Below are positions 32,848 through 40,990 of a stretch of DNA of 43,989 nt, one piece after another. Location of the stretch: assembly GCA_947037115.1 (NCBI GenBank), contig CAMQTN010000015.1, forward strand, positions 1 to 43,989, given 5' to 3'. Each line of letters begins with the position of its first letter. Position 1 is the first letter of the stretch. A program made the translations under genes and the position numbers. The DNA comes from an uncultured Lachnospiraceae bacterium (GTDB lineage Bacteria > Bacillota > Clostridia > Lachnospirales > Lachnospiraceae). The notes under the pieces are model-generated. The model was given only the letters and a program-made list of their open reading frames with translations. It made no database searches and had not been told where the DNA came from.

Positions 32848-33609
32848 ATGAGCACAGATTTGCGCAGGAGAAAGATCACTTATACGATAATTTTGACTTC
32901 CGATGCTCCGGGGGCGAGTGTCAGGACGATGCACATCAAGTCGGGCGCGATTGCGGCGGTCTCTTTTGTGTTGCTTGTGGCGGTTATCTGCTACACCGTA
33001 TATGTTACGATTACGATGGCAGGTCTTAGGGACCGAAACGCAAGACAGCTTGAGCAGCTTGTCCAGATGAAGGATGAGAATGATGCACTGACGTCGGAAA
33101 AAGAGACACTTGAGGGCAGAGTGACCTCGCTGGAGGGGACCCTTAACCGGAAGGAAGAGCAGGAGCACGAGCTGGTGGCGGCCCATGAGGAAAATTATAT
33201 TCCAAAGGGATTTCCCATGAGCGGTGCCGCGCAGATCAAGGAGGACGCTGCGGGAGAAGAGGCGGCGGACGCGCAGGAAGGCGGCGGACTGAAGGTTGAG
33301 GCGAATGAGGACTGGAAGGAACTCATTTTTGTGGCGGCGGAAGGTACTAAGGTTGTAGCCACAGCACCCGGCACGGTCAAGGAGGTCAGAGAAGCGGAGG
33401 GAGAAGTCAGCTATGTTGTGATTGACCACGGAAACGGTTATGTTACCACTTACCGGAATCTGGGCAGTCCCATTGTGGAGGAGGGCAGCCAGATTGTAAA
33501 GGGTGTGGCGCTTTTTCTGGTGGGCGAAGACAACACGGAGACTGGTTACAGCATCCGCAAGGATGACGAATATATTGATCCGCTTGAGTTAATTGAGATC
33601 AAAGGATAG
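32848..33609 (+). CDS. Degenerate M23 (LytM-like) membrane-anchored protein
   Basis: The 253-residue protein has a cytoplasmic N terminus, one transmembrane helix (about residues 35-58, IAAVSFVLLVAVICYTVYV), a periplasm-side coiled coil (65-110), a Gly/Ala-rich linker and a C-terminal LytM-like beta domain (about 155-250; VVATAPGTVKEV, VVIDHGNGYVTTYRNLG, IVKGVALFLVG). The zinc ligands of active M23 enzymes are missing: the HxxxD region is absent, YAHL is YRNL and HLHFE is replaced by GYSIRKDDE. A non-catalytic activator or scaffold role is likely. GGAGGTGA precedes ATG 32848 by eight bases. It is coupled to the bactofilin gene 10 bases downstream. Confidence 0.82.
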   Translation: MSTDLRRRKITYTIILTSDAPGASVRTMHIKSGAIAAVSFVLLVAVICYTVYVTITMAGLRDRNARQLEQLVQMKDENDALTSEKETLEGRVTSLEGTLNRKEEQEHELVAAHEENYIPKGFPMSGAAQIKEDAAGEEAADAQEGGGLKVEANEDWKELIFVAAEGTKVVATAPGTVKEVREAEGEVSYVVIDHGNGYVTTYRNLGSPIVEEGSQIVKGVALFLVGEDNTETGYSIRKDDEYIDPLELIEIKG

Positions 33610-33619
33610 GGAGGAAATT

Positions 33620-34087
33620 ATGTTGGGGAAAAAGACAACGGAACAGACTAATGCTAAAATCAGCAGCATCATCGGCGCCGATATGGTGGTGTCGGGCGGC
33701 ATTAAAGCAAAGGAAGGCATCCGCGTGGAAGGCAGTGTGACCGGTGACGTGGAGACGGATGGTGCGCTGATTATCAGTGCCAGCGGCAAAGTGAAGGGAA
33801 ATGTGAGAGGCAGCAGCATTTTCATCGGCGGTTCGCTGGAGGGTGATTTGACTTCCGGCGGCAGAACTGAGGTGGTTTCCACAGGCAGGGTGATCGGTGA
33901 CATCCGCACGAAGAGTCTGGTTGTGGATGAGAACGCAGTATTCCAGGGACAGTGTACCATGAACGTGGAAAGTATCTCCACATCTTCGCAGAACTCTTTC
34001 GAGAGGGCGGAGGATAAGAAGGAAGATAAGGAAGACGATTCCCGGCAGGTGACCATCGCCAACAGTAAATGGAATAAGAGACAATAA
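33620..34087 (+). CDS. Bactofilin family cytoskeletal protein
   Basis: Bactofilins polymerise without nucleotide into filaments that localise wall-modifying enzymes. The 155-residue protein has the central beta-helical domain (about residues 15-115) with regularly spaced Gly/Val repeats (GIRVEGSVTGDVETDG, SGKVKGNVRG, GGSLEGDLTSGG, TGRVIGDIRTKS), flanked by short disordered tails, the C-terminal one acidic and lysine-rich. GGGAGGAAATT precedes ATG 33620. The immediate upstream M23-like gene reproduces the widespread bactofilin-M23 pairing, which supports a shared job at the envelope. Confidence 0.92.
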   Translation: MLGKKTTEQTNAKISSIIGADMVVSGGIKAKEGIRVEGSVTGDVETDGALIISASGKVKGNVRGSSIFIGGSLEGDLTSGGRTEVVSTGRVIGDIRTKSLVVDENAVFQGQCTMNVESISTSSQNSFERAEDKKEDKEDDSRQVTIANSKWNKRQ

Positions 34088-34089
34088 AA

Positions 34090-35424
34090 GTGGAACAGAT
34101 ATCTTTATTTGACAGGGAAATGCCACAGCCTCTGGCGGCGAAGCTGCGGCCCTCAACGCTTGAGGAATATGTGGGACAGGGCCATCTGCTTGGAAAAGGA
34201 AAGGTGCTTCGGAGACTGATCGAGCAGGATCAGATATCTTCGATGATTTTCTGGGGCCCGCCCGGCGTGGGCAAGACTACTCTGGCAAGAATCATTGCCA
34301 ACAGGACGAAATCTTCCTTTATTGATTTCTCCGCGGTGACCAGCGGGATCAAAGAGATTCGCACGGTCATGGAGCAGGCGGAGAAAAACAGACAGTACGG
34401 CGTCAGGACGATTTTGTTTGTGGACGAGATACATCGCTTTAACAAAGCACAGCAGGATGCGTTTCTGCCCTTCGTCGAGAAGGGCAGCATCATTTTGATA
34501 GGTGCGACCACCGAAAATCCGTCTTTTGAGATCAACAGCGCTCTTTTATCCCGCTGTAAGGTGTTTGTGTTGCAGGCTCTTACGGCACAGGAGATCAAGG
34601 CGCTTTTGTCGCATGCCCTGAAAGATCAGAGAGGTTTCGGCAATCAGACAGTGCGGATCGACGATGCGCTTCTGGAGACGATAGCTGTCTTTGCGAACGG
34701 TGATGCCAGAAACGCCCTCTCCACACTGGAGATGGTGGTGTTAAACGGCGAGATGGACGCAGAGGGCGCCGTCACGGTGACGAAGGAGACGCTGGAACAG
34801 TGTACCATGCGAAAATCCCTTTTGTATGACAAGAAGGGGGAGGAGCACTATAATCTCATCTCTGCGCTGCATAAATCCATGCGCAATTCCGATCCGGATG
34901 CGGCAGTTTACTGGCTGGCCCGTATGCTGGAGGCGGGGGAAGATCCGCTCTATGTGGCAAGACGTGTGGTGCGTTTTGCCAGCGAGGATGTGGGGCTGGC
35001 TGATCCGCAGGCGCTGCAGATTGCAGTGGCGGCTTATCAGGCATGTCATTTTCTGGGGATGCCCGAATGCAACGTGCATCTGACGCAGGCTGTGGTTTAT
35101 GTGGCTCTTGCGCCAAAGTCAAACGCCATGGAGGTGTCCTACAATGAGGCGAAGGTGGACGCCACAAAGGATCTGGCGGAGCCGGTGCCGCTTGTGATCC
35201 GGAATGGGGTCACGGGGCTCATGAGAGAGCTGGAGTACGGAAAGGGTTATCAGTACGCCCATGATACGGAGGAAAAGCTGACAAACATGCAGTGCCTGCC
35301 GGACGCCCTTGTGGGACGGGAATATTACCGGCCTGCGGGTATGGGTGAGGAGGCTGCCCTGAAAAAGAGGCTGGAGGAGATCAAAGCGTGGAAAAAAGCC
35401 CATGCGGCTGAGTTGTTGACGTAG
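34090..35424 (+). CDS. rarA: Replication-associated recombination protein A (MgsA/WRNIP1 type)
   Basis: RarA is an AAA+ ATPase acting at stalled replication forks. The 444-residue protein has the N-terminal LRPSTLEEYVGQ, Walker A GPPGVGKT (residues 56-63), Walker B LFVDEIHRFNKAQQDAF, sensor 1 GATTENPSFE, the lid and the C-terminal tetramerisation region (SDPDAAVYWLARMLEAGEDP, RRVVRFASEDVG). The start is GTG 34090, two bases after the bactofilin stop, with AAGAGA upstream, so translation may be coupled. The last codons contain the purA promoter -35. Confidence 0.93.
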   Translation: MEQISLFDREMPQPLAAKLRPSTLEEYVGQGHLLGKGKVLRRLIEQDQISSMIFWGPPGVGKTTLARIIANRTKSSFIDFSAVTSGIKEIRTVMEQAEKNRQYGVRTILFVDEIHRFNKAQQDAFLPFVEKGSIILIGATTENPSFEINSALLSRCKVFVLQALTAQEIKALLSHALKDQRGFGNQTVRIDDALLETIAVFANGDARNALSTLEMVVLNGEMDAEGAVTVTKETLEQCTMRKSLLYDKKGEEHYNLISALHKSMRNSDPDAAVYWLARMLEAGEDPLYVARRVVRFASEDVGLADPQALQIAVAAYQACHFLGMPECNVHLTQAVVYVALAPKSNAMEVSYNEAKVDATKDLAEPVPLVIRNGVTGLMRELEYGKGYQYAHDTEEKLTNMQCLPDALVGREYYRPAGMGEEAALKKRLEEIKAWKKAHAAELLT

Positions 35425-35444
35425 AGTGTGTTTTGCTTTATAAT
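35416..35444 (+). promoter_or_regulatory. Strong purA promoter overlapping the end of rarA
   Basis: TTGACG (35416-35421) and TATAAT (35439-35444) are separated by 17 bases. The -35 lies in the last rarA codons. Initiation is expected near 35451. Confidence 0.8.
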
Positions 35445-35463
35445 TATACAGTAAGAAACAGGA

Positions 35464-35488
35464 GTCGGTTTTTTACAACCGGCTTTTT
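35464..35488 (+). terminator. Terminator-like hairpin in the purA leader
   Basis: GTCGGTT (35464-35470) pairs with AACCGGC (35477-35483) and is followed by TTTTT. It lies only about 13 bases downstream of the predicted purA start site, so it either ends rarA transcripts or attenuates purA. Confidence 0.7.
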
Positions 35489-35525
35489 GTGATGGAACGA
35501 TTCACAGATCAAGGAGGAATCAATT

Positions 35526-36815
35526 ATGGTAAAAGCAGTGGTGGGCGCGAATTGGGGCGACGAAGGAAAAGGAAAAATCACGGATATGCTGGCTGAGAAA
35601 GCGGATATTATTGTGCGCTTTCAGGGAGGAGCGAATGCGGGACACACGATCGTGAACAATTACGGGAAGTTTGCGCTGCATACACTGCCTTCAGGCGTGT
35701 TTTACGGGCATACCACCAGCGTGATCGGCAATGGCGTGGCGCTCAATATCCCGATTCTGATCGATGAGATCAGGTCCATAACGGACAGAGATGTGCCGAT
35801 GCCGAAGATTCTGGTGTCTGAGCGCTGTCAGATCGTGATGCCCTACCATATTCTGTTTGACCAGTATGAAGAGGAGAGACTCGGCGGTAAGTCCTTTGGC
35901 TCCACAAAGTCGGGAATTGCCCCCTTTTATTCGGATAAATATGCAAAGATCGGTTTTCAGGTCAGCGAGCTCTTTGATGAGGAAGGATTGAAAGAGAAAC
36001 TTGTCAGAGTCAGCGAGACAAAAAATGTGCTTCTGGAGCACTTATACCATAAGCCGAAGCTGAATCCGGATGAACTGTTTGAAACGATGATGGATTACAG
36101 GGAGAAGATTGCCCCTTATGTGTGCGACGTGTCCTCATATCTGGAACAGGCATTAAAGGATGGTAAGACCGTTCTTCTGGAAGGGCAACTTGGCACGTTG
36201 AAAGATCCTGACCATGGTATCTATCCGATGGTCACATCTTCTTCCACATTGGCGGCTTACGGCGCCATCGGTGCAGGAATTGCCCCTTATGAGATCAAAG
36301 AGATTATCACGGTCTGCAAGGCTTATTCTTCCTCAGTGGGCGCGGGCGCGTTTGTATCGGAGATTTTCGGTGACGAGGCGGATGAGCTGCGGCGGCGCGG
36401 CGGTGACGGCGGCGAGTTTGGCGCGACCACGGGACGTCCCAGGAGGGTCGGATGGTTTGACTGCGTGGCTTCCAGGTATGGCTGCCGCCTGCAGGGAACG
36501 ACCGATGTGGCATTCACTGTGCTGGATGTGCTGGGATATCTGGATGAGATTCCGGTCTGTGTGGGATATGAAGTGGACGGCGAAGTGACGACAGATTTCC
36601 CGGTGACTCATAAACTGGAGAAGGCGAAACCGGTGATCAAAAAACTTCCGGGCTGGAAGTGTGAGATCCGCGGCATTAAAAAATATGAGGAGCTTCCTGA
36701 AAACTGCCGCAATTATGTGGAGTTTATCGAGGAGCAGATTGGGTATCCTATTACTATGGTATCAAACGGTCCCGGCAGAGAGGATATTATTTACAGGGAG
36801 AGTAAGCTGAAATAA
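35526..36815 (+). CDS. purA: Adenylosuccinate synthetase
   Basis: PurA makes adenylosuccinate from IMP, aspartate and GTP, the committed step to AMP. The 429-residue protein has the signature GANWGDEGKGKITD with catalytic Asp, GGANAGHT, the STKSGIAPFYSDKYAK region (corresponding to the family's TGRGIGPAY-type loop), EGQLGTLKDPDHGIYP and the Asp-binding TTGRPRRVGWFD. AAGGAGG precedes ATG 35526. The TTKSGI-type loop marks the non-canonical clostridial branch rather than the E. coli form. A separate promoter and hairpin precede it. Its partner purB is also in this window. Confidence 0.95.
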   Translation: MVKAVVGANWGDEGKGKITDMLAEKADIIVRFQGGANAGHTIVNNYGKFALHTLPSGVFYGHTTSVIGNGVALNIPILIDEIRSITDRDVPMPKILVSERCQIVMPYHILFDQYEEERLGGKSFGSTKSGIAPFYSDKYAKIGFQVSELFDEEGLKEKLVRVSETKNVLLEHLYHKPKLNPDELFETMMDYREKIAPYVCDVSSYLEQALKDGKTVLLEGQLGTLKDPDHGIYPMVTSSSTLAAYGAIGAGIAPYEIKEIITVCKAYSSSVGAGAFVSEIFGDEADELRRRGGDGGEFGATTGRPRRVGWFDCVASRYGCRLQGTTDVAFTVLDVLGYLDEIPVCVGYEVDGEVTTDFPVTHKLEKAKPVIKKLPGWKCEIRGIKKYEELPENCRNYVEFIEEQIGYPITMVSNGPGREDIIYRESKLK

Positions 36816-36874
36816 TTGATTTTTAACGGGTGGAGTCTGTACACATTACAATTTCATAAAGGAGGGGAAACATC

Positions 36875-37621
36875 ATGTTACTGAAAGACAAGGTTGCGGT
36901 TGTTACGGGCGGAAGCAGAGGAATCGGTTATGCGACCGTCGAGGCGTTTCTTAAGGAAGGCTCGAAGGTGATTCTCTGCGCAAGCCGTCAGGAGACGGCG
37001 GATAAAGCGGTTGCAAAGTTGAAAGAGGCGGATACGAATGCCTCCGTGGAGGGGATTTATCCGAATCTGTCCGATTATGCGGCAGTGAAAGAGGCTTTCG
37101 ACAACATTGTTAAAAAGTACGGAAGAATCGATATTCTTGTCAATAATGCGGGAGTGTCGGAGAGTACCCCCTTTACGGATTATACGGAAGAGACCTTTGA
37201 AAAAGTAATGGACTTAAACATCAGGGGCGTGTACAACTGTTCCAAGGCAGTCAGCGGGCATATGATTGCGGCGGGAAGCGGCGTGATTCTGAATACCTCT
37301 TCCATGGTGGGAACATACGGCCAGCCGTCGGGAATCGCTTATCCCACCTCAAAGTTTGCGGTAAACGGGTTTACGCTGTCGCTGGCGAGGGAGCTGGGAC
37401 CGAAAGGAATCAGGGTCAACGCGGTTGCACCCGGTATCACTTACACCGATATGATGCGCAGCGTGCCCAAAGAAGTGATTGATCCCATGATTGCGCAGAT
37501 CCCGCTGCGGCGTATGGGACAGCCGGAGGACATTGCCAACGCTTTCGTATTTTTGGCGTCGGATATGGCTTCCTATATCAGTGGGGACGTCCTGCATGTA
37601 GACGGACTTGCGAGAGTTTGA
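36875..37621 (+). CDS. Short-chain dehydrogenase/reductase (FabG-like SDR)
   Basis: The 248-residue protein is a classical SDR oxidoreductase using NAD(P)H. It has the Rossmann motif TGGSRGIG, the NNAG motif, and the catalytic Ser-Tyr-Lys triad in NTSSMVG and YPTSKFA, with the PG motif VAPGIT and a C-terminal GDVLHVDG. It resembles 3-oxoacyl-ACP reductases, and more loosely the gut clostridial BaiA-type hydroxysteroid dehydrogenases. No fatty-acid or bile-acid genes are adjacent, so the substrate is not inferred. AAAGGAGGGG precedes ATG 36875. It follows purA by 59 bases without a clear terminator. Confidence 0.88.
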   Translation: MLLKDKVAVVTGGSRGIGYATVEAFLKEGSKVILCASRQETADKAVAKLKEADTNASVEGIYPNLSDYAAVKEAFDNIVKKYGRIDILVNNAGVSESTPFTDYTEETFEKVMDLNIRGVYNCSKAVSGHMIAAGSGVILNTSSMVGTYGQPSGIAYPTSKFAVNGFTLSLARELGPKGIRVNAVAPGITYTDMMRSVPKEVIDPMIAQIPLRRMGQPEDIANAFVFLASDMASYISGDVLHVDGLARV

Positions 37622-37626
37622 TAATA

Positions 37627-37636
37627 TTATGTAAAT
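37627..37636 (+). repeat. Near-match (9 of 10) to the GTTTACATAA motif
   Basis: TTATGTAAAT lies five bases after the SDR stop codon; the last base differs from the exact copies. Confidence 0.5.
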
Positions 37637-37690
37637 TGATCACCCGCGCTTGATGATAAAAAGAAAATAGTGACAGGAAGGGAACGAAAA

Positions 37691-38296
37691 ATGATTACCA
37701 CACTCATCTTTGATATCGGAAACGTACTTGCGGATTTCGTCTGGGAGGAGCATTACCGCAGCTTTGGGTACGATGCGGCGATGGTTGATCGCATTGCCAA
37801 AGCCACGGTCAAAGATCCTCTGTGGAACGAGTACGACAGAGGCGTTATGAGCTGTGAGGAAATTCTGCAGGGGTTTATCGACAATGATCCCGGTATTGAG
37901 AGTGATATCCGACGGGTGTTGCAGGACGTTGGCACCATGGTGAAGCGAAACGACTATGCGATTCCGTGGATTCATGAGCTGCAGGGAAAGGGATACCGCT
38001 GCCTGTACCTGTCGAATTTTTCTGAAAAGGCGCATATAGAATGTGCGGCGGCGCTTGACTTCATACCTCATATGGACGGAGGAATTCTTTCCTATCAGGA
38101 TCAGGTGATAAAGCCCATGCCGGAGATTTATCAGCTTCTGATCGACCGGTATGGGCTCGTGCCGGAGGAGTGTGTTTTCATGGACGATACGCCCCGGAAT
38201 CTTGACGGGGCGGAAAAGTTCGGCATACATACGATTCATTTTAAAAATCAGGCTCAGGCTATAGAAGATCTTAAGAAGCTGGGCGTGGATGCGTAG
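37691..38296 (+). CDS. HAD-superfamily hydrolase (YihX-like subfamily)
   Basis: The 201-residue protein is a haloacid dehalogenase-fold phosphatase. The nucleophile motif is IFDIGNVLADF, where the second Asp of DxD is replaced by Asn, as in the alpha-D-glucose-1-phosphate phosphatase YihX group (FDxGNV). Motif II is YLSNFS, the lysine is in VIKPMPEIYQ and motif IV is FMDDTPRNLDGA. A helical cap lies between residues 20 and 85. The sugar phosphate substrate is inferred only by this resemblance. AGGAAGGGAA precedes ATG 37691. A terminator follows. Confidence 0.87.
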   Translation: MITTLIFDIGNVLADFVWEEHYRSFGYDAAMVDRIAKATVKDPLWNEYDRGVMSCEEILQGFIDNDPGIESDIRRVLQDVGTMVKRNDYAIPWIHELQGKGYRCLYLSNFSEKAHIECAAALDFIPHMDGGILSYQDQVIKPMPEIYQLLIDRYGLVPEECVFMDDTPRNLDGAEKFGIHTIHFKNQAQAIEDLKKLGVDA

Positions 38297-38333
38297 ACAG
38301 GTGGATTTGAGATAAGCGGGAGATAAAAAGCAG

Positions 38334-38367
38334 GGCGCCGCACGGTTATCCGTATGGCGCCTCTTTT
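38334..38367. terminator. Bidirectional terminator between convergent genes
   Basis: GGCGCC at 38334-38339 pairs with GGCGCC at 38356-38361, extended inside by ACGG/CCGT. TCTTTTAT follows on the plus strand and TTTTTAT on the minus strand, so it can end both the HAD gene and the flavodiiron gene. Confidence 0.85.
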
Positions 38368-38433
38368 ATATGTACATGTCAAACGGCGGTCAGCTTAGTC
38401 TGCCGCTTGGAAAGAAACTTCGGCGTCAGCCGC

Positions 38434-39591
38434 TCAGCTTCTGCAAAGTTCTTCTGCCAGTGCCTCAAGCTGTGCGGTGCTCTCCTCGTTCAGGGCAGAG
38501 CGGATCTGCACAGTGTTTTCCGCAAAGGTAATGTTCTTACAGGTTTCCAGCTTCGCCCGCATGTTTTTTGCCGCCATCGGTGCCCAGGAGCCGTTCTCGA
38601 TCAGGGCGACAGTGCGGTTCTGATAATTGCGTTCTATCAGGTCATTGATAAATTCACGCATAAACGGGAATATGTCTGTATTGTAGGTGGTGGTGGCAAG
38701 CACCAGCTTACCATAGCGGAAGGCGTCCTCCACACACTCAGCCATATCTTCTCTTGCAAGGTCGGCAGTGACTACCTTCGGACAGCCTTTTTCGGTCAGT
38801 TTTTCCGCCAGCAGTTCGGCGGCTTTTTTTGTGTTTCCGTAGACGGAGGTATAGGCGATCATAACGCCTTCTGATTCCACACCGTAAGAAGACCAGATTT
38901 GATATAAGTTTACATAATACTCAATGTTCTCCTGTAAAACCGGGCCGTGCAGGGGGCAGATGATCTGGATATCGAGGGTGGACGCCTTTTTCAGAAGGTT
39001 CTGTACCTGCATGCCGTATTTGCCAACGATGCCGAAGTAATAGCGGCGCGCCTCGCAGGCCCAGTCCTCATCCGCATCCAGAGCGCCGAACTTGCCGAAG
39101 CCGTCAGCAGAGAAAAGAACCTTATCTTTGATATCGTAGGTGAGCATAACTTCGGGCCAATGTACCATCGGTGCAGCCACAAACTGCAGTGTGTGCGCGC
39201 CGAGTGACAGGGTGTCGCCCTCTTTGATGATCTGCCGTCTGTCGGCGTAATCCGTGCCGAAGAACTGGCGCATCATGTTGAAGGCGGGGGCGGAGCTTAC
39301 AACCACTGCGTCAGGGAAAGCCTTTACAAAGGCATCTATGTTGGCGGAGTGGTCAGGCTCCATGTGTTGTACAATCAGATAATCGGGTGTGCGGTCGCCG
39401 ATCACGGCTTTCAGGTTCTGCATCCAATCGCTGCCAAAGTCGGCGTCTACCGTATCCATCACGGCGATCTTTTCGTCGAGGATGACGTAGGAATTGTATG
39501 CCATGCCGTTTTCCACAACATACTGTCCTTCAAAGAGGTCGATGTCATAGTCGTTTACGCCTATGTATTTGATGTCGCTTGTGATTTCCAT
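38434..39591 (-). CDS. FprA-type flavodiiron protein
   Basis: Flavodiiron proteins reduce O2 or NO to protect anaerobes. The 385-residue protein has an N-terminal metallo-beta-lactamase-like domain with diiron ligands in HMEPDHSA, MVHWPE, SADGFGKFG and CPLHGP, and a C-terminal flavodoxin domain binding FMN (IAYTSVYGNTKKAAE, TTTYNTDIFP, ENGSWAPMAA). There is no fused or adjacent rubredoxin, so the electron donor is encoded elsewhere. AAGGAGA lies nine bases before ATG 39591. Its promoter overlaps that of the divergent unknown gene. Confidence 0.94.
   Translation of the reverse strand: MEITSDIKYIGVNDYDIDLFEGQYVVENGMAYNSYVILDEKIAVMDTVDADFGSDWMQNLKAVIGDRTPDYLIVQHMEPDHSANIDAFVKAFPDAVVVSSAPAFNMMRQFFGTDYADRRQIIKEGDTLSLGAHTLQFVAAPMVHWPEVMLTYDIKDKVLFSADGFGKFGALDADEDWACEARRYYFGIVGKYGMQVQNLLKKASTLDIQIICPLHGPVLQENIEYYVNLYQIWSSYGVESEGVMIAYTSVYGNTKKAAELLAEKLTEKGCPKVVTADLAREDMAECVEDAFRYGKLVLATTTYNTDIFPFMREFINDLIERNYQNRTVALIENGSWAPMAAKNMRAKLETCKNITFAENTVQIRSALNEESTAQLEALAEELCRS
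38908..38917 (-). repeat. GTTTACATAA motif, copy 10
   Basis: Within the flavodiiron gene. On the coding (minus) strand it reads T TAT GTA AAC (Y226, V227, N228). Confidence 0.8.
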
Positions 39592-39610
39592 GTCTGAGTC
39601 TCCTTATCGC

Positions 39611-39639
39611 TTGTTTTTCTTTTGCGGCTATTATATCAT
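39611..39639. promoter_or_regulatory. Overlapping divergent promoters
   Basis: On the plus strand, TTGTTT (39611-39616) and TATCAT (39634-39639) are 17 bases apart. On the minus strand, an extended -10 TGATATAAT ends with TATAAT over 39635-39630. The two -10 boxes share bases, so only one direction can be occupied at a time. Confidence 0.5.
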
Positions 39640-39684
39640 AAAATGTATGAAAGGGCGAAAAAATTTGGAGAGAATTTCAGGACA

Positions 39685-40893
39685 ATGAAGAAACGTGTTT
39701 TTCAAAAAGCAGGATACCTTATGCTTTTGCTGTCAGGCGTATGTATCGGCATGTTTTTGTCGTTGGGGATTTCTGTATGGCGGGATAAGACAGAAACGGT
39801 GCAGATGGAAAGTGATACGCTGTTAAATGCGGAAACCGAAAGGAAGCGGTTTGCAGAGGAGCCGGTAAGCATTCCCTGGTATCAGGAAGAGAGTGAGAGA
39901 GAAGGGGCGTTTCTGGTTTCCGACGTGGGAGAAAGTGGAGAGACAAAGGCGATCTGCAGAATCAACGAGGGGAGCAGGAGCGTAGTGGAACTGCGCAGAT
40001 GGACACTGCGTAAAGATGCACGGACAGGGGAGGAAAGCCTCTGTATCCGGGACTGTCTGGAACAGCAGGATATCTATTTTGGGAAAGTGAAGAGATATGA
40101 AACGGGCGCTTTGATCAATGAGAAATATTATCAATACTTATTTTGGGATGGGCTGAAAATTTTTCGGAGTCAGGAGAATGATGGCCCGATCCGGATTCAA
40201 AAAGAGGTACAGGGAACAGGACTGGCAGAAGCAGAATATGAGGATAAGAAAGATTTTCTTGCGGACCATGGTTTTGCGCAGACAGAACCGTTTTATGAAT
40301 ACTATGACCGGTTTCACAATCTGATTATGGAGTTATATTTTGATCCTCAGGCAGGGCGGGGATGTGGTATCTGCTATCATTATTTTTATAATGACAATCT
40401 GGACAAAAGGGCCAGTCGTGAGGGATTTGTGTTTGATGAAGTTAAGAGTGGGCTCTGGGAACAGCAGGATACCTTTTCCGAGCTGCCTGTCCCGGGAAAA
40501 GATGCCAGTGCATATGCGTCGGGATACAGGGAAATTTGTGAGTATACAGATGACGGCTGTCTTTCCTCCTTTGAAGCCAAAGGAATGATGATGTGTGAAC
40601 ATGAACCGGTGGAGGTAAGTCTGCTTTCCGTAGATTATATCTACCGCAATGATGGTACACTGTGTCATAAGCAATACCGTCACTGGCCCATGACATTTGG
40701 CACAACAGGCCAGACACAGTCCGGTGATTATGACGAACAGGGCAGACTTGTTTTCTGGTATGGATATATCACGCATGGGGCTATGGAGAAATATTACATA
40801 TACGAAGAAAGCAGTATGGAACCGGAATATTGTCTGTCGCTGGATTGGGGCGGGGCATATGTGGAGATGGCTGCGTTTGACAGGGAGCCTTGA
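39685..40893 (+). CDS. Membrane-anchored hypothetical protein
   Basis: I do not recognise this protein. The version from ATG 39685 has 402 residues: a basic start (MKKRVFQK), one transmembrane helix (about residues 10-30, YLMLLLSGVCIGMFLSLGI) and a large extracytoplasmic domain rich in Tyr, Asp, Glu and aromatic strands. LLSGVC is not a good lipobox. YDEQGRLVFWYG and YRNDGTLCHKQYRHW near the C terminus recall YD-type beta repeats. ATG 39643 is an alternative start but lies at the predicted transcription start. The base composition is more AT-rich than in the flanking genes. Confidence 0.65.
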   Translation: MKKRVFQKAGYLMLLLSGVCIGMFLSLGISVWRDKTETVQMESDTLLNAETERKRFAEEPVSIPWYQEESEREGAFLVSDVGESGETKAICRINEGSRSVVELRRWTLRKDARTGEESLCIRDCLEQQDIYFGKVKRYETGALINEKYYQYLFWDGLKIFRSQENDGPIRIQKEVQGTGLAEAEYEDKKDFLADHGFAQTEPFYEYYDRFHNLIMELYFDPQAGRGCGICYHYFYNDNLDKRASREGFVFDEVKSGLWEQQDTFSELPVPGKDASAYASGYREICEYTDDGCLSSFEAKGMMMCEHEPVEVSLLSVDYIYRNDGTLCHKQYRHWPMTFGTTGQTQSGDYDEQGRLVFWYGYITHGAMEKYYIYEESSMEPEYCLSLDWGGAYVEMAAFDREP

Positions 40894-40990
40894 TTTGGAA
40901 AAGGGGACAGCCTTTATAGTTTATCCAGGGCTGTATGATGTCGAAATAAGTCTAACATTGCGGCAGGGTTTTTGGCGAAAGGAAGGAAAT

